A stretch of DNA of 6,379 nt from an uncultured Desulfuromonas sp. (GTDB lineage: Bacteria; Desulfobacterota; Desulfuromonadia; Desulfuromonadales; Trichloromonadaceae). Both the position numbers and the translations under genes were made by a program. This document shows positions 6,126-6,379 of this stretch, one piece after another. The notes beneath the pieces are model-generated. The model saw only the letters and a list, made by a program, of their open reading frames with translations, searched no databases and was not told where the DNA came from. The DNA lies in assembly GCA_937982495.1 (NCBI GenBank), contig CALJLX010000043.1:1-6379 (forward strand), written 5' to 3'. Position 1 is the stretch's first letter, and every line of letters begins with the position of its first letter.

Positions 6126-6237
6126 TAGGGAAACTCCACAAAGTAAACAATCTCTAAGAAAACCGCTTTCCTTTTGCCGGAGGCTGTGCTTAAATTTCGC
6201 CGTATGAGCAACAGCTAATCTCTGGAGGAGGTACGAC
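6126..6237 (+). other. Intergenic region before the small Cys-rich gene
   Basis: These 112 bases are clearly more AT-rich than the rest of the window. A possible sigma-70 promoter is TTGATA (6122-6127), 18 bases, then AACAAT (6146-6151), matching five and four of six consensus bases. A second weak candidate is the extended -10 TGCTTAAAT (6187-6195) without a good -35. A perfect TTGACA at 6106-6111, inside the end of the permease gene, has no well-spaced -10. I see no terminator hairpin for the upstream operon, so read-through into the small gene is possible. Confidence 0.25.
6224..6231 (+). promoter_or_regulatory. Strong Shine-Dalgarno of the small Cys-rich gene
   Basis: GGAGGAGG ends six bases before the ATG at 6238. 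It is the strongest ribosome binding site in the window and is a main argument that the short frame behind it is a real gene. Confidence 0.75.
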
Positions 6238-6369
6238 ATGGTACGAGTGGTTTGCAGTGCGAAATGCAAGCACAACCAAGGTGGCCGGTGCCGGCGTAGC
6301 GCGGCTCCGGGGGAGCCGGTGATTCGGCTCGATCAGCGCGGCAGTTGCATGACCTATCGTCCTGCCTGA
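6238..6369 (+). CDS. Small Cys-rich protein, DUF1540-like
   Basis: This 43-residue protein has four cysteines: Cys6, Cys10, Cys18 and Cys37. The layout is C-x3-C-x-H-N-x2-G-x-C, then 18 residues, then C-x-T-Y near the end. This resembles the DUF1540 pattern of small proteins with a cysteine cluster, probably a zinc or other metal knuckle. The function of that family is not known to me. It has no signal peptide or membrane segment, so it is probably cytoplasmic. The complete frame from ATG to TGA, the ideal Shine-Dalgarno and the AT-rich upstream region with possible promoter support a real gene. It lies 112 bases after the FetB-like permease gene and may be a separate unit. The match was made by eye; an unrelated four-Cys miniprotein remains possible. 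Confidence 0.72.
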   Translation: MVRVVCSAKCKHNQGGRCRRSAAPGEPVIRLDQRGSCMTYRPA

Positions 6370-6379
6370 CGCGTGGTGG

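Noticed and set aside
6204..6218. Four-codon mini-frame (ATG to TAA) upstream of the Cys-rich gene, as a leader peptide
   Set aside because: It has no Shine-Dalgarno and no attenuator-like hairpins around it; a chance ATG is more likely.
5178..6275. Minus-strand open frame of 365 residues spanning the permease and the small gene
   Set aside because: It is rich in Gly, Asp, His and Gln, shows no domain, and mirrors the coding frame of a clear membrane protein. It is a GC-bias shadow.

Overview
The window is a GC-rich, gene-dense stretch of bacterial chromosome. Its protein set is a YhaM-type HD nuclease, a bifunctional CoaBC, a family 4 uracil-DNA glycosylase, a FetAB-type exporter, and a secreted zinc phospholipase C-like protein. 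This set and the protein style suggest a Desulfuromonas/Geobacter-like (Desulfuromonadota) organism. That is inference from family resemblance; no rRNA or other phylogenetic marker is present.

Left block (1-2754, + strand). Three genes lie head to tail: the 3' part of a YhaM-family HD-domain exonuclease cut by the window edge, a glyoxalase II-like metallo-beta-lactamase-fold hydrolase, and coaBC for two successive steps of coenzyme A synthesis. Gaps are 2 and 14 bases, and strong Shine-Dalgarno sequences fix the starts at 908 and 1552, so they are probably co-transcribed.

Convergent junction (2755-2838). The gap between coaBC and the minus-strand gene is filled by two imperfect palindromes and an 11-base tandem repeat. 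It looks like a REP-type intergenic element rather than a classical terminator, because no long T-run follows.

Middle (2839-3756, - strand). This is a secreted protein of the zinc-dependent phospholipase C family. The predicted signal-peptide cut exposes an N-terminal Trp, as the family needs for zinc binding, and all nine zinc-ligand positions appear to be present. Its start faces the next + strand gene across an 89-base divergent region with a candidate extended -10 promoter and a small palindrome.

Right block (3846-6125, + strand). A 4Fe-4S uracil-DNA glycosylase, an ABC ATPase and a UPF0014/FetB-type permease overlap end to start (ATGA, then 8 bases), which indicates one translationally coupled operon. 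FetAB homologues are linked to iron export and oxidative-stress resistance, so an Fe-S DNA repair enzyme with an iron exporter is a plausible stress pairing.

Right end (6126-6379). After a relatively AT-rich gap, a 43-codon cysteine-rich gene resembling DUF1540 proteins begins at 6238 behind an excellent ribosome binding site.

Most of the window is ordinary housekeeping DNA. I see no CRISPR array, prophage, insertion sequence, tRNA or rRNA. The items most worth a second look are the small cysteine-rich gene, the palindromic element at 2755-2832, the clamp-motif-like tail of the HD nuclease, and the glycosylase-FetAB coupling.
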